A stretch of DNA of 64,000 bases from Hyalella azteca. Taxonomy: Eukaryota > Arthropoda > Malacostraca > Amphipoda > Hyalellidae. The translations under genes and the position numbers were made by a program. Positions 1 through 11,500 of the stretch are shown here, piece after piece (position 1 is the stretch's first letter; each line of letters opens with the position of its first letter). The notes under the pieces were generated by a model. It was not told where the DNA came from. It saw only the letters and a list, made by a program, of their open reading frames with translations, and did no database searches. Where the stretch lies: positions 209,738 to 273,737 of the forward strand of contig NW_025938138.1 of assembly GCF_000764305.2 (NCBI RefSeq), read 5' to 3'.

Positions 1-587
1 TAACTTTCATTGTGTAGATGCAATTCCATAACCTCGCTTCATCCTCAGTCCGAGTAGTGATGATGAAGCAAAAATACAACGTTAGAAAAGGAATTCAGCA
101 AAAACTGCATGGACATTCAGAACATTAGATGACCTCTTCGCAATTCATGAATTTCCTCCTCGAAATCGATGTAACTTTTTACTGGTAATAAAATCGATGT
201 ATGAATTAATTGGCTTTATGGACGCTATTTTCGCAATCTGTGAGGAAATCAATATGCTGGAAGCTGCTATGTAATTGTTAAACCTTCTGATCAATGAGTC
301 AGCCGAATAAATTCTAAAAAAGATTTATTTATTGAAATATCAATTATAAATATATTCATAGAAACATATTTCAAATATAAACAGTAAAGCAGACATCAGC
401 TTAGCTTTCCGATTACAACCTGGTCTTACGTGATGCAATTTCATTCTAATTATTAACATAATTTGTCTTTTGACCAACTGTCTGTAAAGTTTCAGATCAT
501 AAAATGATATTCTGCGTTTGTTGCGGTAAAAATGTCGAACACTACGCTGCATGCGCAAGTGCCTAACAGTCGTGAAGTGAAAATAGT

Positions 588-1471
588 CAGAGCTGGGCAG
601 CGCTACTTTGAAATGTAGCGGCGCTACCGCTACCGCTACATGCTCTAAATGTAACGGGCGCTGCCGCTACCCTACACCAACTAGATTGTAGCGGGCGCTA
701 CTGCTACCGCTACAGTAAAATGTAGCGCCGCTACATTAGCCGCCACAATGGCCAAAATTATTGGAAATCTCTAAATATTTATTGTTCTGCTATTGGGATG
801 TACTCATAAACATTTAATGATAACAAAACATTTTCCAAACATATCAATGCAACTTTATTGCAATTAACCTAACCGAACTAGTACGAGTTAGATACAGTAA
901 ATAAAAGTTAGTTATTTTTATGTTTTACCTTCCCTACATGGATGTCTACTTTAATCTACCAATTTAAAAATTATCCACACATACATATAAGAAATCAGTC
1001 TTTTATTTGTATATATATGTGGATTATTTTTGAGGCTGGTAGATTGAAGTAGACATCCATGTAGGGAAGGTGAAACATAAAAATAACTGTGTAAAAATAA
1101 CTGTAAGCAAACTGAAACATAAAAAAATACCTGTAAGTGGTAACTGGTAACAACTTAACAAGTAAAAACTAACATGTTGACACTAGTAACAGGCTGAGGT
1201 TGACAACATTACACTGAAATCTTTCGTACAGTTTTATTCTGTAATTTGTATTATGTATGTATCATGCTGGTTTTTAAATAATATTTAATGCTATTGAGCA
1301 AAATCTAAAGGCTTTATCTATGTATATATGTAGCGGTAGCGCTGTAGCGGCAAAACCTCGTATCGTTACTTAAATATGTAGCGGGCGCTACCGCTACCGC
1401 TACAATTGCTTATATGTAGTGCCGCTACCGCTACCGCTACTGAAAATGTAAAGCGCTACTGCCCACGTCTG
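588..1471. mobile_element. Non-autonomous hAT-like TIR element (884 bp)
   Basis: The left end begins CAGAGCTGGGCAGCGCTAC and the right end, read on the other strand, begins CAGACGTGGGCAGTAGCGC. Both are followed by subterminal clusters of GTAGCGG/CCGCTAC words. An 8-bp duplication, AAAATAGT, flanks it at 580-587 and 1472-1479. CAG...CTG ends with an 8-bp target duplication fit the hAT superfamily. There is no transposase ORF inside, so it is a MITE-like derivative. The related repeat copy at 12525-12532 carries AAAATAGT once, without the element. Confidence 0.85.
911..1087. repeat. Long near-perfect hairpin inside the hAT-like element
   Basis: The arm at about 911-961 is the reverse complement of about 1038-1087. 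Both contain the word CCTACATGGATGTCTACTT or its complement. Pairing continues inward through ATCCACACATACATATA against TATATATATGTGGAT. The arms are more alike than the terminal repeats of the host element, so this may be a younger nested foldback element. Confidence 0.75.
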
Positions 1472-2236
1472 AAAATAGTTCAGTTAATCATGCGACCTCC
1501 ATCTAGGGAACGTTTGTTGCAATATATGTTCAGTAGTTTAAGATTAGTGTCGTTATATTCCACTTTAGTTATTAATATTTGTTTTTTCTGTTCTTCTTTA
1601 TTTTTGGAGCCCGGTACGTCTGCATGACGGAGGGCCAAATAGAGGATTATTGTGGGGTTCATAGGTAGTGCCTTGTTGACGCGGACGAATAGTTATTATA
1701 AGTGAAGGTGGAACTTAATATTTTGGTAAAAGTTAGTGATGATTCACACGTGCCTACCGCCGCACCTGTGTAATTGCGTCTAAATTTGGTCAAAATATTT
1801 TCTCATTTCGAATAAACGTTCAATTTCTGTAGTGTAATTTTGAAACTTGCTAATCTCCAGGGAAAATATTGTATGAAAAAAATCCAATCCAGAATTTGTA
1901 CTTTTAACATTAAACACGAACAATGATGCTCTTTCATATTGCTTATAACACATAAAACTAAATAAATCATTCTAATGAATTATAAAATGGATATGAATTA
2001 ACTATCTGAACAATTATTCTTCACATAGCATTCTCATGAATTATTGTCGCAAACATTTCACTATGTGAGGTAGTTGATCCCGAGTAAACAGCTATGTCTT
2101 ATTATTAACAATTCGTTTAATTATTTAATGCAATTTCAGCCTGATTATGTACTATATATGTTAAGTATAGCTCAACGCTTGTGAATAGCTGCCATCTCCC
2201 TCAGAACATGCAACAGGCAACGTTGTTTATAATATA

Positions 2237-2484
2237 ATAATAATAGCGGTTTCAGCGTTCATCAGGCCATAGGCCTGTCGCAGATTCTTAACATCGCAGA
2301 ACATTCACAGCATTTTGCGGTCTCGAACTCGCCACTTGCTGCTCCAATTCTGCAGTGCTTAACCGCCCGGTCTCCTCGCCGATTCTGACCAGAAACTGGC
2401 GCACAGAGCTTGGGTCGAACCCGCGCCTCTATATCTGCGCCAATCTTGGTACTCTGAACTTTAACCACTGGGCCACCCTGCCCT
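2237..2484 (-). mobile_element. tRNA-derived SINE, copy 1
   Basis: Read on the minus strand it begins GGGCAGGGTGGCCCAGTGG, containing an A-box-like TGGCCCAGTGG, followed about 45 bases on by a B-box-like GGTTCGACCC. The body then runs through a TCTGGTCAGAATCGGCGAGG block and ends in CGACAGGCCTATGGCCTG and an ATT-rich tail. The same order recurs at 2513-2737, 61618-61802, 62003-62240 and 62588-62822. Confidence 0.85.
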
Positions 2485-2512
2485 AAAAGTACGTACGAAG
2501 TTATAATGTTAT

Positions 2513-2737
2513 TAATAGTAATCAGCGTTTAGTAGGCCGTAGGCCTGTCGCCGATTCTCAAAATCGCAGAACATTCACAGCATTTTGCTTTCTATAACTC
2601 GCCACTCACTGCTACAATTCTGCCGGCTTCCTTGTCGATTCTGACCAGAAACTGGCGCACAGAGCTGGGTTCGAACCCGCGCCTCTCTGCTCCAATCTTT
2701 GCTACTCGGAACTGTAACCACTGGGCCACCCTGCCCT
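2513..2737 (-). mobile_element. tRNA-derived SINE, copy 2
   Basis: Same family and orientation as the neighbour at 2237-2484, with about 28 bases between them. The A box reads TGGCCCAGTGG and the B box GGTTCGAACCC. About 17 bases are missing in the middle compared with copy 1, after the GAATCGACAAGGA block. The tail CGACAGGCCTACGGCCTAC is kept. Confidence 0.83.
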
Positions 2738-2739
2738 CA

Positions 2740-5700
2740 TTGGTTCTATCTCGATAAAACATTGACTTTCTTCCCCGCTGAATGATAAGAAATTAATATT
2801 TGTTTATATTTTCTGATGAGTTATGTGGTGTTCAATTAACTTAACCAAATATTTATTAATATTGAACTGACATGATTCAGCGAATTGGATGGACGTTGGA
2901 AAAACTTGAGCATATAGCCGAACTATGAAAAAATTTTATTTATGTTTCTGCGTTTCTTGAAGGAGCGCCCGAGGTGCAATCTTCTAAGTATAGTTTAAAA
3001 TCAAATATATTTCCGAAATTCAGTATGAATACGGGGCATAATTAGTAATTGATGCAAAGCATTAGATATTATATTTTATTTCACAACTATAAATTGACAA
3101 AACAACTTAGGAAGTTACAAAATATTTTAGAAAATTTGTCATTGGTACGTGAGTAATTCCCAAATTCATATAAATGATATTAATTTCAATAGCTAATGAT
3201 AAATCAAGTTATTGATACTGCCTTAATATAAGGATATTGTAAGCAGTATCCTTTGAATACAATATCCTTTGTATCCTTCTAATAAATTACAGACCATGAG
3301 CCGAGACCTGACATCATTAAATACGGCCACAAAATTCGCATTATAAATTCTACTTATAATAAAAGTTATAAGCAATATAGTAGCCTTAAAAATTAATATT
3401 CATACGCATTCAAACATTATCAGTTCGTAATGCGAACGCGCAGAGCAAATTGTACACGGTTCGTCACCAACTACATTATTCGCTCCAGCATTGCACATTA
3501 CATGCAGTCCGTGGCTTTAAGAATCAGGACTGCATTAAGAAAACGAAGCATAACATTCTCATCAAGACATGGGAATAAAATAGAAATGAAAATTAACGTA
3601 ATCTGCCTCAGTTGTATTGAAAATATTATAAAAAGTTTTTAGCCATTTTTTCTTAGTAATTATTGAATTTAAAAAAAGTAATGAAATGATTTGAAATGAT
3701 TTGATGCCAGCACTTATCCATATATTGGACCATCTAATGCGGTGGTTCACAACCTGAGTGTAATATACCTACTGATGTATAACGTTTTGAGGCTTATAGT
3801 TGAGAAGCGATGGGAGTTTCTCAATGATGTCTAGTTTTCCTCAAAAGCTTGAAGCTCCCATTCCCATCCATCACATTATTGTTTGGACCATTGTACACAA
3901 TAGACATCAGAGATGAAGGACGGTTGAACACAGCAAATAAAATGAAAGTGATTTAGTTTAGCCCCACATTTAAATGATGGCTCCATATGCAAAACGAACA
4001 TTATTAACTCTAATTTGATTATATCAAAACAGACTGAAAACAAACACATTCGGGCTTCATTTTTCCATAATAGAGGCTCCTCCGTAACCTCAAGACAGAA
4101 CTTACGCTCACGTTGACCTCCCGCAAGAGATTTATACTTAATTTTGGGATATACCTTCTGAACGATAGCTACGTAATTAAACCCTGAAACAAAAAATGTT
4201 GGAGAGGTCAGTTCACTTGTAGTCACCAATTACCGAGGATCTCGTCATGTCGTATGCCATCAGATCCAATAGATCAGGAGTGAACAAACTAATTCATAAC
4301 ATGAATTCCGGTGAGCATTGTCATACGTACATAATTAGATTTTTTCAAATTTTAATGTTTTGGCAGCTACGTAATGCAATATCTCAGGCATTAACTTTAA
4401 TGAAATACATTTCATCTGCATCAGCTGCACAGCAGCCGTCAAAAATATATTGACAGAGAAGTGAATATAGTGATCAAATTTTAACGATTTTGTGGTTCCT
4501 ATCTGTAGATACTGAGCACGTTATAATTTTTTGACACACACTCAACTATATTTACAGAAGCATCGAATTTCATTCGTAATCCGTGGCCTCATGATTTGTG
4601 ACTGATTTAGCAGAGTTCAACATAAATCTTCCATTACAATTTGTAAATAAATATACATATTACTTTTTTTACATTGCGGTACTTTGAATGCCGGTGATGT
4701 TGCTCGCCTGTTTTTTTCACTATTTTACGTTACGTTTAAGTTTAGTTCGCTGTGATTAATATAGTGAGACGGATTTATGGATTTTATGATGATAGTAAAG
4801 AAAAAATTTTGTGCGTACATGTTTTGGTTTCTCAAGTCTGGATATATGAAATTTAACTTGTATTAGATTCCATCTTACTCTAACCTTGTCCCACAGAGCG
4901 TGGTTTTGTGCCATGATATGAAGTTGATGCTGAATTTATTTGAGTTTATAGTTCAATCATAATTTTTACTCTCTTATGTATACCTTTTCAGGATGTAATC
5001 ATTATTATTGTGCACGTTTTTACATAGCTCACATGGCGTCGGTGTTCATAGAGACGGCGGACTGCTTGCGGTGACACGCGGGAAAGTTTACGCTTCGGCG
5101 GCCCTTTTCATTGTCCTGACGCGGCATGACCGTCACGACCGAGCCTCCTTTAATTTAGTGAGACACAGGACAGCCATACAGCGTTTGCAGTTCATTTGGA
5201 CCGTTTATCGATAATTGATGTTTATTTAATGACAATGCATTGACTGCCTTTAATTACTTCTATAGGATTTTTCCTTTAATATATTATATTCATTTACCAT
5301 CTACAATTCATTGAAGTTTGAACGTCTTTATCTTAATACTCAACTAATAAAAGATTTATACATTCTGCATTATCCCTGATTAGCGTCTGAGCATTTTGTA
5401 CATATTTCAGTAATTTTGAGTAAGATAATGTTGTTTGTTAATTATCATCTATCATTCCTATAAAAAATGGTGCCTCAGAGCCGCAAACTGCACAGTTTGA
5501 ATTCTTGGCAACAGCGCCTCATAAGTACAGTGAACTTGTGCGTCTCCCGCGTTGTCTGATGGCAGTGTTTTATGTTGTATTTTCATTACATGTTGATTTC
5601 ATCGTACGGCCAAATAAATATAGAATAATAGATCCGTTCTTTTATTTGTGCTGTGATGTTCAATAAAGTAAGTCAAATATTTTTTTATATATTTGAAGCG

Positions 5701-8520
5701 ATACGATTGCGTGAGTTCACTTGAAATTGCATTAACGTGAATGTCACCAAACTAAGAACTATTTAAATTTCACTTAAAAAATCTCTGGATATTTTGATTT
5801 CTATGTTTTTTGCATTTATTTGAGAACAGCCGGCGGTCTAATTTCAAGAAGATAGTTTACCTTCGACAACCATTTTTCTAATAAGCTGAAAGAAAACTTT
5901 CCAGAGTAAACACTCAACTTTTTGGAAGCTATGTCACTCAATGCTAATAGTAAATAACTTGGAAGGGAAATCAAATTAATGTATCGCATGCGAGTAAAGT
6001 GCTGTTAGTTTATATTATATTGCATGGAGGTGAGTCAGCAAAAAATGAATAAGATGATTCTTGCGTGACGCCATTACGATGACTCACGTCAAGTACCAAT
6101 GCAAGGTATCGACGGCGCACCCGCGTTACTGTGTCTGTGGAGAGCCACATTGCAAAATATCAACTTGAACTCCTTAGCAAACTAATTACCGATCTTCTTG
6201 ATTGAGTTAACTAATTAACGATCTTCTTGATAGTGTTAATCAGCAAGAATTTCGCACTTCATGCGAGCTCATCGAAAATTTTTCCAACTCAAAACGACAG
6301 TTGCGTATATAAAAATTATCCTGGAACCCGTTTCTTTTGAAGGTTCATGTCCGCAGCGCACCAGCATTAGTATAGCATTAGTATATATTAGTATATAAGT
6401 CCATTAATGAAAGAAATTGTATTGTTACGCCGCACTACGAAGTGAAATATGAGCAGCTTTGAAAGTTTATAAACTGTTTATAATATAAAATGTCGTTCAC
6501 GTTAGTAATTAGAATGCAGAACAAGTATCGATATAATTTATAGTTTTAATAAAATTAGGGGATTATTTCAGACTAAATAGAAGGATATTGCAATGCAAGT
6601 TACAAATAATTAATACAATATAATAACTGGCACCCAGTACACCAGTGCTGGCCAGTGCAGGCCTCCCGCTGTTATGGCGCGCTGTTGCCTGCCACAACAT
6701 TTGCCTCATTTAACCTGCAATAAATAATAAAGTCAGGAAATGTCAGCATCAGACAGAAGACTAAAAACTAAACCAACTTCTGGCCTAACAAATAGAATAT
6801 TAAACTTTTTTCTTGGAGTTTGCACCGAAGTAGCGTGTAAATAATTTAATATATTGAACTTCATCTTTCCTCGTAGTTAAACAGTAAAGTTGCTCGTACA
6901 AGAACACAAAACTTTCTCATTTAAATGAAGTTTATTCTGAAGTCTCACAGCAAATGAATTTTTTGTAGAACACCACAAAATAAGGTGCACAAGTCGATGT
7001 TTCACGATGAATAAAAAGAATTTCGTGTTTTTTAAACAATTATTTCCTTTTCAAAGAGGCGTTTTACTTCATTTCGACGTGCACCACATGAACGTGATCT
7101 ACGTTTTATGAAGCCAAATAATTTTATTTTTAGGCAGTTAAACTTTTTATCGTCAATTACAGAGGTTGGTCTTTCTAGCCTTTAGATCCACTAGATTATA
7201 AGTAAACAAATACGTTAGCATTTATAGCAATCAGACGTTACTGTATTGTCAAGATTATAATATTACAATTGCCAGCTTTAAATATTTCTAGATATAGATT
7301 AATGATTAAGTCATGAACAACGCTACTACAATTCAATAGAAGTCATGAGCTACTGAGTAGCCTCCAAAATTTTATATTTCATATCTTATTATAAATCCTT
7401 TTGAAGTTAAATTCGTTGTGACGAATGCGACGAGTCAGCGTTGTGGTGATTTAAAGACATGAATTTATAACTTATCAAATAGTGTTTTAATTCCTTGGCT
7501 TCTCGTGTCAGGAAGTTAAACACCTAATTTTGAATTAGAATTTATCTTACGATTAAACGGTATTTATGGAAGCCTCATTTTCGCAAGAAAATTTTTTAAT
7601 AAAGTGTAAATAATGAATGCATATCATATACTGAATTATGAATGATATTCAGTTGAGCTTTAACCCCTCCCCGTCAATGGTGCGTGGTCATCGAATTCGT
7701 GCATTATGCAAATTTTCTCACCGTATTTATCGTTGATTATCCGGAAAAACATTTTGAGAAATGTCCTATTCCAAGAGTGAAACATGGAATAGGCGAAACA
7801 TGGTGAAATTCGTCACCATGTAGAAATTAAAAGACATAAATTAATAACTTAATTTCGGAAGAGACGCTGCAGGGTCCTCAATCGTACAGCAGTTGAAACA
7901 TCTTACGTTTTCTGTGAGCTTATGGGAATAGCAGAGAAAAAACGAAATTTGAGGGCTAACATCACTAGACACTTCTGTCCTTCTAGAACACAATTATGTC
8001 TTGTTTGAACGAACAACCAGAAAAAATAAATTCAAACTGCTCATTGCTATCTTCATAAATTTTTTAACTAAGATTAGAATTTTTATATTTGTTTATATTT
8101 TAATCACATACTAATGAGTATTGTGTCATTTAGTACGTCATCAGATACATTATATAAATACATATACCATACAATATACCGAATTTGACAGAACTTTTAG
8201 TCTGCTTCCAGCATAATTTTTGGGCTCCAATTTTCGACCATTATTTATTTTATTTTATTTACGTGATTTGGTACTTATGTCGACCCCAATTTCATTACTC
8301 AATGCGTCCTGTAACTTAATGCTGATACATTTGAAACGTAATTAAATCAGCATTAAATTATTATTCGAGAACCTGATTTTCAGTTTTCAATCTACCAACG
8401 CTTACGAAAAATATAGTTCAACTGAGAATGCCAATAAGAAGATTAAAAAAAACTCATTGTGGTTTTCAATTAAACCTGTCTAAATGAACAAATTTTGCCA
8501 CCCTATATTAACAATAAATA
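2740..8520. other. Long stretch with no recognised feature
   Basis: AT-rich sequence with stops in all frames. The longest open frame is 117 codons (3876-4229, minus) and does not resemble a known domain. GC rises locally at 5028-5180 and 6620-6700 without a convincing exon. I see no RNA gene, TIR or tandem array. A short duplicated phrase lies at 6180-6240. Confidence 0.5.
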
Positions 8521-8634
8521 CGAGACGTGTCTCTATAATAAGTTCCACGGGCTGCCGCTGGCGCTAGGATCGTTTCTATGCGCGGCTAGGCAACAGAGGC
8601 AGGCTGTTTGATTCCCCAACTCCAATCCCTTACC

Positions 8635-8756
8635 AAGCCAGCCTCCCTGCGACGTCCTGCCTTCCCAAGCCAGCCTCCCTGCGACGTCCTGCCTTACCAA
8701 GCCAGCCTCCCTGCGACGTCCTGCCTTACCAAGCCAGCCTCCCTGCGACGCTTGGT
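8635..8756. repeat. 32-bp tandem repeat, about 4 units
   Basis: The unit contains GCCAGCCTCCCTGCGACG and repeats about every 32 bases, the last one changing after GCGACG. It ends immediately before the mariner-type fragment. The GC-rich unit contrasts with the AT-rich flanks. Confidence 0.85.
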
Positions 8757-8775
8757 CTTGCCCCAGCACGCGTCA

Positions 8776-9003
8776 GCGATGGAGCTTCCTCTTGCGTCTC
8801 CCGCCCGCTGCGAGTTGCGGTCTGTTATTCGTTTCCTGGCCGCTCAGAAGAAATCGGCGAAGAAAATTCACGAAGAACTTTGTCAAGTGTATGGAGAAGA
8901 GTGTATGAGCTCCGGGATGGTGCGCAGATGGGTCAGGGACTTTAGAAATGGCCCAACGCGTTACACCATAAAATTGTTGATGGAGAAAAAGCATGAGCGG
9001 TTT
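8776..9003 (+). mobile_element. Mariner-type HTH (HTH_48-like) fragment
   Basis: The frame from about 8779 encodes a helix-turn-helix segment of about 55 residues. It includes RSVIRFLAAQKKSAKKIHEE, then QVYGEECMSS and VRRWVRDFRNG. This is the pattern of the N-terminal DNA-binding domain of mariner-like transposases, also found in SETMAR/GVQW-type proteins. The similarity ends after FRNG, and no DDE/D catalytic domain follows before the stop at 9018. It is best read as a truncated transposon relic, with sequence like a mariner terminus near 8521. Confidence 0.7.
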
Positions 9004-9030
9004 ATAATGACTTTATAAGGGGTTAATGCT

Positions 9031-9102
9031 GTGGTTATGGGGGGTCATGAGGGGTATATGTTGTGGTTATGGGCAGTCATGAGGGGTTTATGTTGGTGTT
9101 GT
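9031..9102. repeat. Short direct duplication (about 36 bp, two copies)
   Basis: The phrase GTGGTTATGG followed by GTCATGAGGGGT occurs twice in succession. It is a minor local duplication downstream of the mariner fragment. Confidence 0.6.
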
Positions 9103-9419
9103 TTCACCCCAGAAACATCTCATATTTTAGGAATCAGCTCAAATTTAGCAGTTATCTTTAGAGTTACCCGAACATTCAGACCCCTACACAACCTTTATTA
9201 TCTACTAAACTAAAAATGTCTTTCGCTTCACAACAAAAATTATTCGAACTTTAAAATTCATTATAATTAATCTATAGGACTATAATAGCATTTAATTTCA
9301 ATTTCATTCTCTACTGAAGAAGAAATCATCATGGAGCGCGAGAAACGATATTGCTATGTATAATTATATCTCCTAATAATAAATATTACCCGCGGAATTA
9401 ATTTTACCACAAAAGGGGC

Positions 9420-9482
9420 TATGTCGTATAAGGTTACTTCTAGGTCGTAAGGGTTATTTTTCACCCCTAACCTTACGACATA
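9420..9482. repeat. Inverted repeat / hairpin
   Basis: TATGTCGTATAAGGTTA at the left pairs with TAACCTTACGACATA at the right, with an inner pairing of GTAAGGGTTA against related bases. It could be a small foldback element. No target duplication was identified. Confidence 0.5.
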
Positions 9483-10084
9483 ATTTCCGCTTGCTTGCAC
9501 CTCCTAATTCCCTACTTTTTTGACGGAAATTATAGCGATTATGGCGATAAATATTCCCTACCAGAAATCGTACTTTGCGTACGTTTTCGTCACCTGGACA
9601 ATTCACAGTGCAATAATAGAGACTGAAGGTAATACAGATGAAAATGTATCAGTGAGCATAACACTGAATACCGATAATAGCTTTGAAAATTTTTCTGTAC
9701 TCGGTGTTACAATTTGTGGGCATGAGCGCGAGTTATGCAACGTTAGCATATACACACCACCCACGGCCGGACGCCGGCCGCTGCTTGAATTCATGATTTC
9801 CTATACCTTTTTTAAAGCCTCAAATAATGAACTTGAATAAAATAGCTTTTCAATATCCTTACTCAGTATATTTTCAGAACTTGATTCATATATAGTTACT
9901 GAGCACGTAGCTAAATTTTCATTACCAACTAAACTATTCAAGCTGCACCCTATAATATAACTCCGTCCGTGGTAGCACAAAACATGATCGCACATGGCAC
10001 ACGAAACGTAAGACTCTCATTATCATATTTTGACAAAGTCAACGGCAAAATAGCGGCAATTCTCACAGTTTTTCAAAATTGCAA

Positions 10085-10929
10085 GAAATGATGATCAACA
10101 CGACAAGCAACACGACATGTAACAACACGACATTTAACAACACGACATGTAACAACATGACATGTAAAAACACGACAAGTAACAACGCTACATGCAACAA
10201 AACGACCTGTAACAACACGACAAGTAACAACACGACATGTAACAACACAACATGTAACAACACGACAGCAAACAACACGACAAGTAACGACACGACGTGT
10301 AACAACACGACAAGTAACAACACAACATGTAACACACGACAAGTAACAACACGACAAGTAACAACACGACATGTAAAAACACGACAAGTAACAACACGAC
10401 AAGTAATAACACGACAAGTAACAACACAACATGTAACAACACGATATGTAACAACACAAAATGTAACAACACGACAAGTAACAACAGACCATGTAACAAC
10501 ACTACATGTACCAAAACAAAACGTAACAACACGACAAGTAACAACAGAACATGTAACAACACGACATGTAACAACACGATATCTAACAACACGACATATA
10601 ACAACACGACATGTAACAACACATGTAACAACACAACATGTAACAACGCGACATGTAACATCACGACAAGTAACAACACGACAAGTAACAACACGACATG
10701 TAGCAACTCGACAAGTAACAACACAACAAGTAACAACACGACATGTAACAACACGACATGTAACAACACGACATGTAACAACACGACAAGTAACAACACT
10801 ACATGTAACAACACGACATGTAACAACTCGACAAGTAACAACACAACAAGTAACAACACGACAAGTAACAACACGACATGTAACAACACGACAAGTAACA
10901 ACACGACATGTAACAACACGACATGTAAC
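10085..10929. repeat. 15-bp satellite array (about 56 units)
   Basis: Tandem units ACGACATGTAACAAC and ACGACAAGTAACAAC, differing at one base and interspersed, run for about 845 bp with scattered point changes and a few deletions. The period is a multiple of three, so all frames without a stop stay open. The resulting long open frames (for example VVTCR repeats on the minus strand) are artefacts of periodicity, not genes. The array stops at an adapter sequence, so its true right edge is unknown. Confidence 0.95.
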
Positions 10930-10967
10930 CTGTCTCTTATACACATCTAGATGTGTATAAGAGATGG
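10930..10967. other. Nextera mosaic-end junction adapter (assembly artefact)
   Basis: The satellite is followed by CTGTCTCTTATACACATCT, the 19-base Tn5/Nextera mosaic end. Its inverted copy follows directly, starting AGATGTGTATAAGAGA and differing from the expected end at two bases. Two mosaic ends head to head form the junction adapter of Nextera mate-pair libraries. This is library sequence left in the assembly, so the sequences on either side may not be contiguous in the genome. Confidence 0.95.
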
Positions 10968-11029
10968 AGTTTAGGTAGAGCGAAACAATTCTTTAAAAGC
11001 GTAAATGCTTGATGACTATCAATTAATTT

Positions 11030-11310
11030 TAAACGCTCCATCATCCTCTCCAGGCCCTCCCTCTTCTCCCGGATAACGGCAGAGACGCCCTCCTAGTGGA
11101 GTGGGGCACCCAGTAAAAGGGACTTATGGGCGGGAACAACTTTTAGTGTTGGCAACAACCCCCGAAAATCTCAGTTTAGAGCTCTTCCTCTCTTGAATGG
11201 TTCAGTATGATCAGTTCACACTTCCCCTGGTTTACCTCCAGCCCTACGGCTCTAAAGTCCTCGACGAGTTTTTGTACTGCCTGGAGAACTGTCTCTGGTT
11301 TATCGCCCGA
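11030..11310 (-). mobile_element. Non-LTR reverse transcriptase fragment
   Basis: On the minus strand the frame encodes the C-terminal part of a LINE reverse transcriptase. It includes TVLQAVQKLVEDFRAVGLEV followed by NQGKCELIILN, where GLxxNxxKCE is a common motif after the YADD region. Remnants of an EGVSAVIREKREGLERM-like stretch can be read further on in shifted frames. The fragment is cut off on both sides and abuts repeat R at 11311. Confidence 0.7.
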
Positions 11311-11500
11311 TGAATTAATTGGTTTTGTGGACGCAATTATCACAATCTGTGAGGAAATCAGCATGCTGTAAACTGCTATGTAATTGATCAACCTTCTGGC
11401 CAATGAGTCAGCCAACTAAATTAAAATAAAGATTTATTTATTGAAATATCAATTGTGAGTAGATTCAAATAAACATATTTTATATATAAACGGTCCAACC

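Larger units (their letters stand above)
1..2190 (+). repeat. Interspersed repeat family R, copy A (interrupted)
   Basis: Long AT-rich non-coding repeat found again at 11311-13130 and 47664-48720. The first 60 bases match 47680-47740 closely (shared words such as CCTCGCTTCATCCTCAGTCC), and 200-587 matches 11310-12530. The copy is split by a TIR element at 588-1471 and resumes at 1480, with the stretch around 1745-1890 matching 12780-12950. The part at 1960-2180 also matches 16310-16520. No long ORF survives, so its class cannot be named. It may be a large non-autonomous DNA element. Confidence 0.7.

Noticed and set aside
3876..4229. 117-codon frame on the minus strand
   Set aside because: No recognisable domain, no splice context and no conserved copy. 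Chance frame in AT-rich DNA is likely.
5008..5214. GC-rich frame of 68 codons
   Set aside because: Possible exon by composition only. No consistent splice sites or domain found on either strand.
10063..10960. Long open frames of up to 293 codons on both strands
   Set aside because: They come from the 15-bp period of a satellite, which is a multiple of three, and their ends are translated adapter sequence. Not genes.
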